Assembly (NCBI GenBank): GCA_003558435.1
Contig: PWLR01000177.1
Location: 1 to 32,521 of the forward strand
Length of the DNA stretch: 32,521 nucleotides
From: Nitriliruptoraceae bacterium
GTDB lineage: Bacteria; Actinomycetota; Nitriliruptoria; Nitriliruptorales; Nitriliruptoraceae
Reading direction: 5' to 3'
Shown: positions 15,761 to 23,103 of the stretch, piece by piece
Position numbering within the stretch: the stretch's first letter is position 1
Layout: each line of letters starts with the position of its first letter
The notes under the pieces: model-generated
What the model was told of the DNA's origin: nothing
Seen by the model: the letters and a program-made list of their open reading frames with translations, nothing else
The model's database searches: none
Position numbers and translations under genes: made by a program

Positions 15761-15776
15761 TCTCAAGGATCTCTCA
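15761..15776 (+). promoter_or_regulatory. TCTCA-N6-TCTCA direct repeat, candidate MprA box upstream of pepD
   Basis: TCTCA at 15761-15765 and 15772-15776 are 11 bp apart, repeating the motif and spacing seen before mprA. The site starts 7 bases after the mprB stop and ends 51 bases before pepD, implying that pepD has its own regulated promoter. Confidence 0.62.
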
Positions 15777-15827
15777 GTTGTCCCCGGCACCGTGGCCCCT
15801 CGATGATCGAGCCCGAGGAGCCCGCCG

Positions 15828-17078
15828 ATGCACCGACCCACCGACGAGGTCGCCACGCCCGCGACCGACCCCGCCACGCCCGTCACCGACCCCGCCGCTG
15901 ACCCCGCCACCCGCCCTGCCACGACCGCCTCGTCGTGGCCACCTCCCTCGTCGTCGGCGACCCCGCCACCTCCGCCGCCGTCGCCCGACACCCCGCGACC
16001 GGGACCGCCTGAGCGTCGCGGACCGCGCCAGACGTTGGTCACGGCGCTCGTCGCCGCGGTGGTGTCGGCGCTGGTGACCGCCGGTGTCGCGGTCCCGCTC
16101 ACCCGGGCCACGCTCGCATCCGACACCGGCCCACCGGTCACGGAGCCGGCGACCCCGGCCTCCACGACGCCCGCCGGCACCGACCCGACGTCGGTGTCCG
16201 AGGTGGCCGCGAACACCTCGCCCTCCGTCGGGTTCGTCCAGGTCGCCAACGGCGGTCAGGGGGGGAGCGGCTCCGCGGTCATCGTCGACCCGGAGGGCTA
16301 CCTGCTCACCAACGCCCACGTCGTCGACGGGGCCGACCGCATCGAGGTCACCCTCCCCGACGGCAACCGCCACGACGCGACGCTCGTCGGCTCGGATCCC
16401 ACCAGTGACGTCGCCGTGCTGCAGATCGACGCGACCGGGCTGCCGGCCGTGGACATCGCCGACGACGCTGAGGTCGGCCAGACCGTGATCGCCATCGGAT
16501 CGCCGTTCGGCCTGGAGGGTTCGGTCACCTCCGGGATCGTCAGCGGCATCGACCGCACGCTGAGCAGCGGGCAGGGCCAGGCGGCGCTGCTCGGCATGAT
16601 CCAGACCGACGCCGCGATCAACCCGGGGAACTCGGGAGGCGCACTCGTCGACACCGAGGGCCGGCTCGTGGGCATCAACACGGCGATCTTCTCCGCCAGC
16701 GGGACCAGTAGCGGCGTCGGGTTCGCGATCCCCGCGGCGACCGCGATGGCCACCGCGGAGCAACTGATCGACACCGGGACCGTGACCTACGCGCAGCTCG
16801 GGATCTCGGGTGGGGACCTCACGCCCGCCATCGCCGCCGCCTACGGCCTGGACGTCGAGGATGGGGCACTGGTCGCCGGCGTGTTGCCCGGCACGGGAGC
16901 CGCCGACGCCGGACTCGCCGAGGGCGACGTCGTGGTGGCGCTCGACGGGGAGTCGGTGCGCTCCATGAGCCAACTGAGCGCGCTCGTGCGCTCCCGTGCG
17001 CCCGGCGACGAGGTGATGCTCACCGTCGACCGTGCCGGTGACGAACGTGACGTACAGGTGACGCTGACCAGTTCGTGA
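15828..17078 (+). CDS. pepD: PepD/HtrA-like membrane-anchored serine protease
   Basis: The 416-residue protein starts with a long Pro/Thr/Ala/Asp-rich cytoplasmic tail (1-68), then one membrane helix (about 70-91). A trypsin-like protease domain has the triad His164 (TNAHVV), Asp194 (TSDVAVL) and Ser269 (GNSGGAL). A single PDZ domain follows (about 325-412). This is the layout of mycobacterial PepD. The protease would face outside the membrane and degrade misfolded envelope proteins. The ATG follows GAGGAG (15815-15820). The cytoplasmic tail carries imperfect TDPATP-type repeats. The last codons and the stop lie in a 17-bp tandem repeat. Confidence 0.9.
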   Translation: MHRPTDEVATPATDPATPVTDPAADPATRPATTASSWPPPSSSATPPPPPPSPDTPRPGPPERRGPRQTLVTALVAAVVSALVTAGVAVPLTRATLASDTGPPVTEPATPASTTPAGTDPTSVSEVAANTSPSVGFVQVANGGQGGSGSAVIVDPEGYLLTNAHVVDGADRIEVTLPDGNRHDATLVGSDPTSDVAVLQIDATGLPAVDIADDAEVGQTVIAIGSPFGLEGSVTSGIVSGIDRTLSSGQGQAALLGMIQTDAAINPGNSGGALVDTEGRLVGINTAIFSASGTSSGVGFAIPAATAMATAEQLIDTGTVTYAQLGISGGDLTPAIAAAYGLDVEDGALVAGVLPGTGAADAGLAEGDVVVALDGESVRSMSQLSALVRSRAPGDEVMLTVDRAGDERDVQVTLTSS

Positions 17079-17108
17079 CGCTGACCAGTTCGTGACGCTG
17101 ACCAGTTC
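17058..17108. repeat. Three exact 17-bp tandem repeats across the pepD stop codon
   Basis: GTGACGCTGACCAGTTC occurs three times without gaps (17058-17074, 17075-17091, 17092-17108). The first copy encodes the last pepD residues; the TGA stop lies in the second. Because 17 is not a multiple of three, a change in copy number need not alter the protein, since the junction of copies one and two always supplies the stop. Confidence 0.92.
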
Positions 17109-17139
17109 GTGCCTCGGGCCAGTCGGTGGCCCGGGGCAC
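17109..17139. terminator. Strong bidirectional terminator hairpin between pepD and lutC
   Basis: GTGCCTCGGGCC (17109-17120) pairs with GGCCCGGGGCAC (17128-17139), a 12-bp stem with a single T-G wobble and a 7-base loop. It directly follows the 17-bp repeats and lies 5 bases past the end of the convergent lutC gene, so it can serve both strands. There is no clear T-tract, common in GC-rich actinobacteria. Confidence 0.72.
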
Positions 17140-17144
17140 GGGGG

Positions 17145-17798
17145 TCAGTCGGTGACGATGATGACGTGGAGGGTGCGGGGTCCGTGGACGCCCTCGACGC
17201 GGTCGAGTTCGATGTCGCTGGTGGCCGACGGGCCGGAGATCATGGTCAGTGGTCGGGTCGGATCGAGGCGGGGGAGGGCCTCCGGCACCGTGTGCACGAT
17301 CTGGTCGGTGGTGATGATGCAGATGTGGTGGTCGGGTACGAGGGTGAGTGCGCGGCGGCCCTGGTCGGGGGAGGCGTCGAGGACGATGGTGCCGGTCTCG
17401 GCGATCCCGACCGTCGATGCGGTCACGACGAGTTCGAGCGTGTCGAGGGCGGCGGTGTCGTAGGTGGGCTGGTCGCGGACCACCTCGAGGTCGTCGGGGA
17501 GTTCGGTCAGCCATGCGTAGTCGAGCCCGACCGGTACGCCGACGCGTCCGGCGCCGCTGGCGGTGATGAGCGCGGCGAGGGTGGCGGGCAGCTCGGCGTG
17601 TCCGGTCCGGTGCACGGTGGCGCGGTAGTCGTCGACGCGCTCGGCGAACCGTTCGACGACCGCGTCCGGCTCGAGGTCGCTGCCGGTGACGTAGTCGCGG
17701 GAAACCTCGGGGACGACTGGGTCGGGACCGAGCGCGTCACGGATCCGGGTCAGGACGGTCTCGCGGGCGATGTCGCGTCCGGGTACAGCGGCGGTCAT
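17145..17798 (-). CDS. lutC: LutC-type lactate utilization protein
   Basis: The 217-residue protein belongs to the LutC/YkgG (DUF162, LUD) family. Typical segments are GVPVGLDYAWL, the core STVGIAETGTIVLDAS and the C-terminal GPSATSDIELDRVEGVHGPRTLHVIIV. It is the third component of the iron-sulfur L-lactate oxidation complex LutABC, with an undefined biochemical role. The ATG at 17798 overlaps the lutB stop (ATGA); a longer frame to 17828 would lie inside lutB. It ends the three-gene minus-strand operon and faces pepD. Confidence 0.9.
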   Translation of the reverse strand: MTAAVPGRDIARETVLTRIRDALGPDPVVPEVSRDYVTGSDLEPDAVVERFAERVDDYRATVHRTGHAELPATLAALITASGAGRVGVPVGLDYAWLTELPDDLEVVRDQPTYDTAALDTLELVVTASTVGIAETGTIVLDASPDQGRRALTLVPDHHICIITTDQIVHTVPEALPRLDPTRPLTMISGPSATSDIELDRVEGVHGPRTLHVIIVTD

Positions 17799-19372
17799 GT
17801 GTCCGCTCCGCGGTCGCGGGCCCACCACTGCCGGAAGGTCTCGGCCGGTGGGCGTGGTGCGTCACGGGCGGCTGTCCATGCGGCGAGTGGTCCGGGCAGC
17901 GATCGGATGCGTCCGGCGTCCTTGTCGCGCCTACGGCCCAGGAGACGTCCGGCACGTGAGGCGGTCTGGGCCTTCTCCCACCGGGACGCATCCGCCATCG
18001 TCCACGACGCGGCGGCCATCGAGATGGCTTCCGCGGTCGGCACCCGACGGGTCTCGCGCTGCGCCTCGACGTGTTCGGCCCGCAGGTGGACCAGGATCGA
18101 GGGGATGTCGATCTTGACCGGACAGACCTCGTAGCAGGCCCCGCACAGGGTGGAGGCGTAGGGCAGCGAGGCGTTGTCCTCGATCCCGGTCAGCTGCGGG
18201 GACAAGATCGCGCCGATCGGGCCCGGGTACACGCTGCCGTAGGCGTGCCCTCCGGCGCGTTCGTAGACCGGGCAGACGTTCAGACACGCCGAACAGCGGA
18301 TGCAGTTGAGCGTCTCGCGTCCGGCCTCGTCGGCCAGCACCGCGGTGCGGCCGTTGTCGAGCAACACCAGATGGAAGCTCTGCGGCCCGTCGCCCTCGTG
18401 CACGCCGGTCCACAGCGAGGTGTAGGGGTTCATCCGCTCACCGGTGGACGACCGGGGCAGCAGCTGCAGGAAGACCTCCAGGTCCTGCCAGGTGGGGACG
18501 AGTTTCTCGATGCCCATCACGGTGATCAGCGTCTCGGGCAGGGTCAGACACATCCGCCCGTTGCCCTCGGACTCGACCACCGAGAGCGTGCCGGTGTCGG
18601 CCACCGCGAAGTTCGCCCCCGAGATCCCGACCTTCGCGGTCAGGAACCGCTCACGCAGATGTTGTCGGGCGGCGCCGGCAAGCGCGGCCGGGTCGTCGGT
18701 CAGCTCAGGGTCGACCCCGGGCAGCGTGCGGGCGAACAGCTCACGGATCTCGGCCCGGTTCTTGTGGATCGCCGGGACCAGGATGTGCGAGGGCTTGTCG
18801 TCGCCCAACTGCACGATCAGTTCGGCCAGGTCGGTCTCGAACGCTTCGATGCCGGCGTCGGCCAACGCCTCGTTGAGCGCGATCTCCTGGGTCGCCATCG
18901 ACTTGACCTTCACCACCTCCCGGCTTCCGGTCTCGGCCACCAGCCGGGTGACGATCTGGTTGGCCTCGGTCGCGTCCCTGGCCCAGTGCACCACCCCGCC
19001 CGCGGCGGTCACGTTCGCTTCCAACTGGGTCAGCAGCTCGGGCAGCCGCGCCATCGTGTGGTCCTTGATGGCCTTGCCCGCGGTGCGCAACGCCTCCCAG
19101 TCGTCGACCTCGCCGACCACCTTCGCGCGCTTGTCCCGGATCGTGGCGGTCGCGTGTCCCAGGTTGCGGCGCAGCTGGGTGTCCGCCAACGCGCCGCGGG
19201 CGGCATCGGGGAAGCTCTCGTCACCGCGCAGATGCCCGACCCCCCGCGGGGCATGCACGACGACCGGCAGCAGCGTTCGGCCCTGCGGCACGACCTTCCC
19301 GCGCTCCTGCGGAGCCCTCTTGCCGCGCTCCTGCGGAGCCCCCTTGCCGCGCTCCTGCGGAGCGACGCTCAT
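17795..19372 (-). CDS. lutB: LutB-type iron-sulfur lactate utilization protein
   Basis: The 525-residue protein has an N-terminal LUD domain (KVKSMATQEIALNEAL, GISGANFAVADTGTLSVVESEGN) and a ferredoxin-like region with two 4Fe-4S motifs, CIRCSACLNVCPVY and CGACYEVCPVKI. A C-terminal LutB tail ends in FRQWWARDRG. It is the electron-carrying subunit of LutABC, which oxidises L-lactate to pyruvate. The ATG at 19372 overlaps the lutA stop (ATGA). The first about 30 residues are an odd basic stretch of three APQERGK units created by a 24-bp DNA repeat; the family-like sequence begins later (near LADTQLRRNLGHATATIRDKR). Confidence 0.92.
   Translation of the reverse strand: MSVAPQERGKGAPQERGKRAPQERGKVVPQGRTLLPVVVHAPRGVGHLRGDESFPDAARGALADTQLRRNLGHATATIRDKRAKVVGEVDDWEALRTAGKAIKDHTMARLPELLTQLEANVTAAGGVVHWARDATEANQIVTRLVAETGSREVVKVKSMATQEIALNEALADAGIEAFETDLAELIVQLGDDKPSHILVPAIHKNRAEIRELFARTLPGVDPELTDDPAALAGAARQHLRERFLTAKVGISGANFAVADTGTLSVVESEGNGRMCLTLPETLITVMGIEKLVPTWQDLEVFLQLLPRSSTGERMNPYTSLWTGVHEGDGPQSFHLVLLDNGRTAVLADEAGRETLNCIRCSACLNVCPVYERAGGHAYGSVYPGPIGAILSPQLTGIEDNASLPYASTLCGACYEVCPVKIDIPSILVHLRAEHVEAQRETRRVPTAEAISMAAASWTMADASRWEKAQTASRAGRLLGRRRDKDAGRIRSLPGPLAAWTAARDAPRPPAETFRQWWARDRGADT
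19298..19363. repeat. Three 24-bp tandem repeats, each with a hairpin, at the lutB 5' end
   Basis: Near-identical copies begin at 19298, 19322 and 19346, each with the core CCGCGCTCCTGCGGAGC. Each contains the perfect inverted repeat CGCTCC-TGC-GGAGCG or its inner five base pairs. In frame they encode APQERGK plus one variable residue, three times, starting four codons into lutB. Confidence 0.9.
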
Positions 19373-20130
19373 GCCACACCTGCCGGGACATCGTCGGTGG
19401 AGGCCAGGATCTCGGCCAGATGCACCGTGCGCACCCCGGTCTTCAGCCGCGACAACCCACCCCCGATGTGCATCAGACACGAGCTGTCGGACGCCGCGCA
19501 CACCTCTGCGCCCGTGGTCAACACCGCCGACATCTTGTCCGCCAACATCGCCGTCGAGGTGTCCGCGTTCTTCACCGCGAACGTGCCCCCGAACCCGCAA
19601 CACTCCTCCGCGGCCGGCAGCTCCACCAGTTGCAGGCCGTGCACCGCCCGAAGCAGCGCCAGCGGCTTGTCACCCACCCCCAACATCCGCAGCGAGTGGC
19701 ACGTCGGGTGGTAGGTCACCGTGTGCGGATACGACGCCCCCACATCGGTGACCCCCAGTACGTCCACCAGGTACTCCGAGAGCTCGTAGGTCCGGGCCGC
19801 GAGGCCCTCCGCTCGCTGGGCCAGGGCTTCGTCCCCGAACCGTCGCGCCACGATCGCGTGTTGATGGCGCACCGACCCCACACACGAACCCGACGGCGCC
19901 ACCACCGCATCGAAGCCCTCGAAGGTCTCCACGAACCCGCGCACCAACGGCAACGCATCCCGCTGATAGCCGGTGTTGATGTGCGCCTGGCCGCAACAGG
20001 TCTGCGCGGCGGGGAACACCACCTCACACCCCAGTCGCTCCAACACCGCCACACTCGCCTTGCCGACATCCGGGAACAGCGTGTCGGCCAGACACGTCAC
20101 CAGCAGTGCCACACGAGGACGACCGGCCAT
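19369..20130 (-). CDS. lutA: LutA-type (Fe-S)-binding lactate utilization protein
   Basis: The 253-residue protein has the duplicated cysteine-rich CCG domain of LutA/GlcF/HdrB-type proteins: CCGQAH in the first half and HPTCHSL plus CCGFGGTFAVK in the second. It is the first component of LutABC. The ATG at 20130 has AGGAG about 8 bases upstream on the minus strand and opens straight into the family sequence (RPRVALLVTCLADTLFP). An upstream start at 20172 would add 14 residues without family similarity. It leads the lutABC operon, with a palindrome (20161-20176) just upstream. Confidence 0.92.
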   Translation of the reverse strand: MAGRPRVALLVTCLADTLFPDVGKASVAVLERLGCEVVFPAAQTCCGQAHINTGYQRDALPLVRGFVETFEGFDAVVAPSGSCVGSVRHQHAIVARRFGDEALAQRAEGLAARTYELSEYLVDVLGVTDVGASYPHTVTYHPTCHSLRMLGVGDKPLALLRAVHGLQLVELPAAEECCGFGGTFAVKNADTSTAMLADKMSAVLTTGAEVCAASDSSCLMHIGGGLSRLKTGVRTVHLAEILASTDDVPAGVA

Positions 20131-20160
20131 CCGTGGATCTCCTGTCCGCCGCCCGTTCGC

Positions 20161-20176
20161 GTAGGTCGACACCTAC
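20161..20176. promoter_or_regulatory. Palindrome upstream of lutA, candidate operator
   Basis: GTAGGT-CGAC-ACCTAC is a perfect 6-bp inverted repeat with a 4-base spacer, 30 bases before the lutA start. CGTAGGTCG recurs as a direct copy at 20195-20203, 35 bp away. On the minus strand TACGCT (20197 down to 20192) could be the lutA -10, placing the palindrome just past the transcription start. No regulator gene is adjacent. Confidence 0.42.
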
Positions 20177-20383
20177 CGAGGGACGGGTCCTGAGCGTAGG
20201 TCGCATCCGACCGACGCGTGCGACCCCGTGCGTCAGGGTCGCTACCGTCCGGACAGGTCGGCGAGGCCGGAGCGGCCGTGGGAACTGATCGGCTACGAGT
20301 GGTCGAACACCGAGCCGCTGAACACACGACGAGTACACGTCGAGGTGGCGGTCCCCGAGCGGCGACGGTCCGGAGGCACTTGC

Positions 20384-20815
20384 GTGGAGCGCTTCGAGCA
20401 GCGACGCCTGGCACGTGCACCCATCGAGTGTTGTTGGGAGGTGCTGATCGACCCCGATCGGGCACCCGAGTGGGTGCCCTTCGTCTCCGACGCCGATGTC
20501 GACGGTCCACCGGGGGTCGGCCGGAAGCTGACCGTCACCGGTTCCCTGCTGGGCGTGTCCATGGACACCTCGCAGACCGTCGACGTCTGGGAGGAACCCC
20601 ACCACTACGGCTGGTGCACCGACCGGCCGTTCCCCACACGGCTACGGGTGTCGCTGGAACCCGTCGACGAACGCAACACGCACATCACTGCGGCGATCGA
20701 GGCCGATGTGGGTCCCCTCGCCGCGATCGGGGCACGTCTGGCGAACCGGACGATACGCAAGCAGTTCGCGCGGTCGGCCGATCGGCTCGTCGCGCTCACC
20801 GAGGAGCTCGCCTGA
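20384..20815 (+). CDS. SRPBCC (START-like/polyketide cyclase) family protein
   Basis: The 143-residue protein fits the START/SRPBCC helix-grip fold: an N-terminal strand (RFEQRRLARAPIECCWEVLID), the WVPF segment, the beta sheet core and a long C-terminal helix (IRKQFARSADRLVALTEEL). The GTG at 20384 is chosen because CGGAGG (20371-20376) is 7 bases upstream and the family fold starts right there; the frame is open further upstream to 20228 but that part is arginine-rich. Function and ligand are unknown. It is divergent from lutA and ends 18 bases before the transporter gene, so the two may be cotranscribed. Confidence 0.75.
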   Translation: MERFEQRRLARAPIECCWEVLIDPDRAPEWVPFVSDADVDGPPGVGRKLTVTGSLLGVSMDTSQTVDVWEEPHHYGWCTDRPFPTRLRVSLEPVDERNTHITAAIEADVGPLAAIGARLANRTIRKQFARSADRLVALTEELA

Positions 20816-20833
20816 CCGCGGAGGTGGTCCTGG

Positions 20834-22372
20834 ATGGGCACTGACGAGCGAGCAGCGAGCGACGGGTCGGACGCCGGATCGGAGGACGGCGACGAGCGAT
20901 CACGGGTCCGTCGTGCCTGGATCGGCCGGGCACTCGGACCGGTGGTCGCCGTGGGGGTCTATGCGCTGCTCGCTCCGGCGGAGACGCTCCCGGCAGCGGG
21001 GCGGATGACCGCGGCGGTGGCGGCGCTGATGGCGGTGTGGTGGATGACCGAGGCGATGCCGCTGCCGGCCACCTCGATGCTCCCGGTCGTGCTGTTCCCG
21101 GTGCTGGGGGTCGCGGACATCCAGTCGACCACGAGCCCCTACGCGGATCCGGTGATCTTCCTGTTCGGTGGTGGCTTCGTCATCGCCCAGGCGGTGGAGC
21201 GCTGGGGCCTGCATCGGCGCATCGCCTTGCACACGGTGTTGCTCGTGGGTACCCGGCCACGGCGGCTCATCGCCGGATTCATGATCACCAGCGGTGGGCT
21301 GTCGATGTGGATCAGCAACTCGGCCACCACCGTGATGATGCTGCCGATCGGCGTGTCGATCCTCGCGCTCGTCGCTGCGCGGCTGGGCGGGGAGGGCGAG
21401 GGGGCCCTCGGCCTGCCCGAGGAGTGGCAGCCGTTCGCGACCGCCCTGATGCTCTCGATCGCCTATGCCGCGAGCATCGGATCGGTCGCGACGATCATCG
21501 GTACACCACCGAACGGCATCATGGCCGGCTATCTCGCTCAGCAGGGTGCCCCGGTCGGGTTCGGCCGATGGATGGCGTTCGGACTGCCCGTCGCGGTGGT
21601 CTTCATGGTGGTGGCCTGGGTCCTGCTCACACGGGTGATCTTCCCCATCGAGCCCACGGAACTACCGGGAGGGCAGGAGCTGATCCGCTCGGAGCTCACG
21701 GAGATGGGGGCGATGCACCGAGGCGAGCGCATCACCTTGAGCGTGTTCACGGTGGTCGCGCTGCTGTGGGTCGGTCGGACCTGGCTCGAGACGTTGCCGG
21801 GGCTCGGGGGGTTGGACGATGCGACGATCGCGGTGGCCGGGGCGGTCGCGCTCTTCCTGCTACCGGTCGACTGGCGCCGGGGGATCATGGCGCTGAACTG
21901 GGAGTGGGCCAAGCGCATCCCCTGGCAGATCCTCATCCTGTTCGGTGGTGGTCTGAGCCTCGCCTCGGCCATCGAGGACACGGGTGTGGCCACCTTCATC
22001 GGCGAGACGGTCGCCGGCCTCGGCTGGATCGCCCTACCGGCACTCGTGGCCGTGATCGCCGTCACGATCGTCCTGCTCACGGAGATCACGAGCAACACCG
22101 CCACCGCCGCGGTGTTCATCCCCATCCTCGGGGGCGTGGCGGCCGGCCTCGGTCTCGGCCCCGCCGAACTCGTCATCCCGGCCACGCTCGCAGCCACGTT
22201 CGCCTTCATGCTGCCGGTCGCCACGCCGCCCAACGCGATCGTGTTCGGATCCGGACACATCACCATCGGGCAGATGGCCCGAGCCGGCGTCTGGCTCAAC
22301 CTCGTCGGGGTCGTCCTCAACGTCCTGGCGGTCTACACGCTCGCGGTGCTGATCCTCGGCCTGCAGCTCTGA
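20834..22372 (+). CDS. DASS/SLC13-family sodium:dicarboxylate (anion) symporter
   Basis: The 512-residue membrane protein has a polar, acidic N-terminus (about 1-30) and then multiple hydrophobic helices. Both diagnostic SNT motifs are present: SNSATTVMMLP in the first half and TSNTATAAVFIP in the second, followed by LPVATPPNAIVFGSG. These form the sodium and carboxylate sites in family members such as VcINDY. Substrates of the family include succinate, malate, fumarate and citrate, sometimes sulfate; the exact one cannot be told. The motif GGGFVIAQAVERWGLHRRIA is also family-typical. Dicarboxylate uptake would complement the lactate oxidation genes nearby. Confidence 0.9.
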   Translation: MGTDERAASDGSDAGSEDGDERSRVRRAWIGRALGPVVAVGVYALLAPAETLPAAGRMTAAVAALMAVWWMTEAMPLPATSMLPVVLFPVLGVADIQSTTSPYADPVIFLFGGGFVIAQAVERWGLHRRIALHTVLLVGTRPRRLIAGFMITSGGLSMWISNSATTVMMLPIGVSILALVAARLGGEGEGALGLPEEWQPFATALMLSIAYAASIGSVATIIGTPPNGIMAGYLAQQGAPVGFGRWMAFGLPVAVVFMVVAWVLLTRVIFPIEPTELPGGQELIRSELTEMGAMHRGERITLSVFTVVALLWVGRTWLETLPGLGGLDDATIAVAGAVALFLLPVDWRRGIMALNWEWAKRIPWQILILFGGGLSLASAIEDTGVATFIGETVAGLGWIALPALVAVIAVTIVLLTEITSNTATAAVFIPILGGVAAGLGLGPAELVIPATLAATFAFMLPVATPPNAIVFGSGHITIGQMARAGVWLNLVGVVLNVLAVYTLAVLILGLQL

Positions 22373-22468
22373 TGGAGGGTCGGGCCCGCGATGCAGGCGC
22401 TCGGCTGCACGGCGTAGCGGCCGCGTGACCCGGGACCATCGGCACTACGCGAGCGGCGATGCGCTGCC

Positions 22469-22474
22469 TAGGTT
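22469..22474 (+). promoter_or_regulatory. Possible -10 element of the hox operon
   Basis: TAGGTT fits TANNNT and lies 33 bases before the hoxE GTG in the only sizeable gap (134 bases) before the operon. No clear -35 is seen. Upstream in the same gap TGCAG (22392-22396) and CTGCA (22405-22409) could form a weak terminator for the transporter gene. Confidence 0.28.
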
Positions 22475-22506
22475 CTAGACCCGGAGAGACCACGACAGGA
22501 GACCCG

Positions 22507-23103
22507 GTGAGTGACAGCGCGCGGTCGACCGTCAAAGCCAGGACCCGCGAGGCCCACCCGTCGGGTGACGAGCGATTCGCGATGATCGACTCGGCCCTGA
22601 AGCGGGCACGTTTCGCCCAGGACCACCTGATCGAGATCCTGCACGTCGCCCAGGAGGTGTTCGGCTACATCTCGGAGGACGTGTTGCGGTACGTGGGGGC
22701 GGCGCTCAGGCTCCCCCCCAGCCGGGTCTACGGCGTCGCCACCTTCTACCACCTGTTCACCTTCGACCCCCCGGGCGACCACACCTGCACGGTGTGCACG
22801 GGAACGGCCTGCTACGTCAAGGGGGCCGACGACATCGTCGCGGCCGTCCAGGCGCGCTACGGCATCGCCGCGGGGCAGACCACGGCCGATGGCCGACTGA
22901 CGCTGTCCACCGCCCGGTGCCTCGGCTCGTGCGGGCTCGCGCCGGTGGCCGTCCTCGACGGGGAGGTGCGCGGTCACCTCGACGCCGATGCCGTGGTCGC
23001 CGAGATCCGGGACAACCTCGGGCAGGACGGGCAGGACGGGTCCGGCGCCGAGGCGGACGTCGAGAGACGTGACGAACACCACGAGACCGAGGCGGTGCGC
23101 TGA
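22507..23103 (+). CDS. hoxE: NAD-linked [NiFe] hydrogenase diaphorase subunit HoxE
   Basis: The 198-residue protein is NuoE-like, with the 2Fe-2S ligands Cys97 and Cys102 (VCTGTACYVKG) and Cys138 and Cys142 (CLGSCGLAP). The helical N-terminal segment (LIEILHVAQEVFGYISEDVLRYV) is typical. HoxE joins HoxF and HoxU in the diaphorase module and is an electron entry or exit site. The GTG at 22507 follows AGGAG (22497-22501) by 5 bases. The C-terminus after about residue 170 is a charged low-complexity tail with a GQDGQD repeat. The TGA overlaps the hoxF ATG by one base. Confidence 0.92.
   Translation: MSDSARSTVKARTREAHPSGDERFAMIDSALKRARFAQDHLIEILHVAQEVFGYISEDVLRYVGAALRLPPSRVYGVATFYHLFTFDPPGDHTCTVCTGTACYVKGADDIVAAVQARYGIAAGQTTADGRLTLSTARCLGSCGLAPVAVLDGEVRGHLDADAVVAEIRDNLGQDGQDGSGAEADVERRDEHHETEAVR
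23020..23037 (+). repeat. 9-bp tandem duplication near the hoxE 3' end
   Basis: GGGCAGGAC occurs twice in a row (23020-23028 and 23029-23037) and encodes the GQDGQDG part of the HoxE tail. Confidence 0.7.

Noticed and set aside
18071..19714. A 547-codon plus-strand frame opposite lutB and lutA
   Set aside because: It is antisense to LutB with its iron-sulfur motifs, and its composition is that of a shadow frame.
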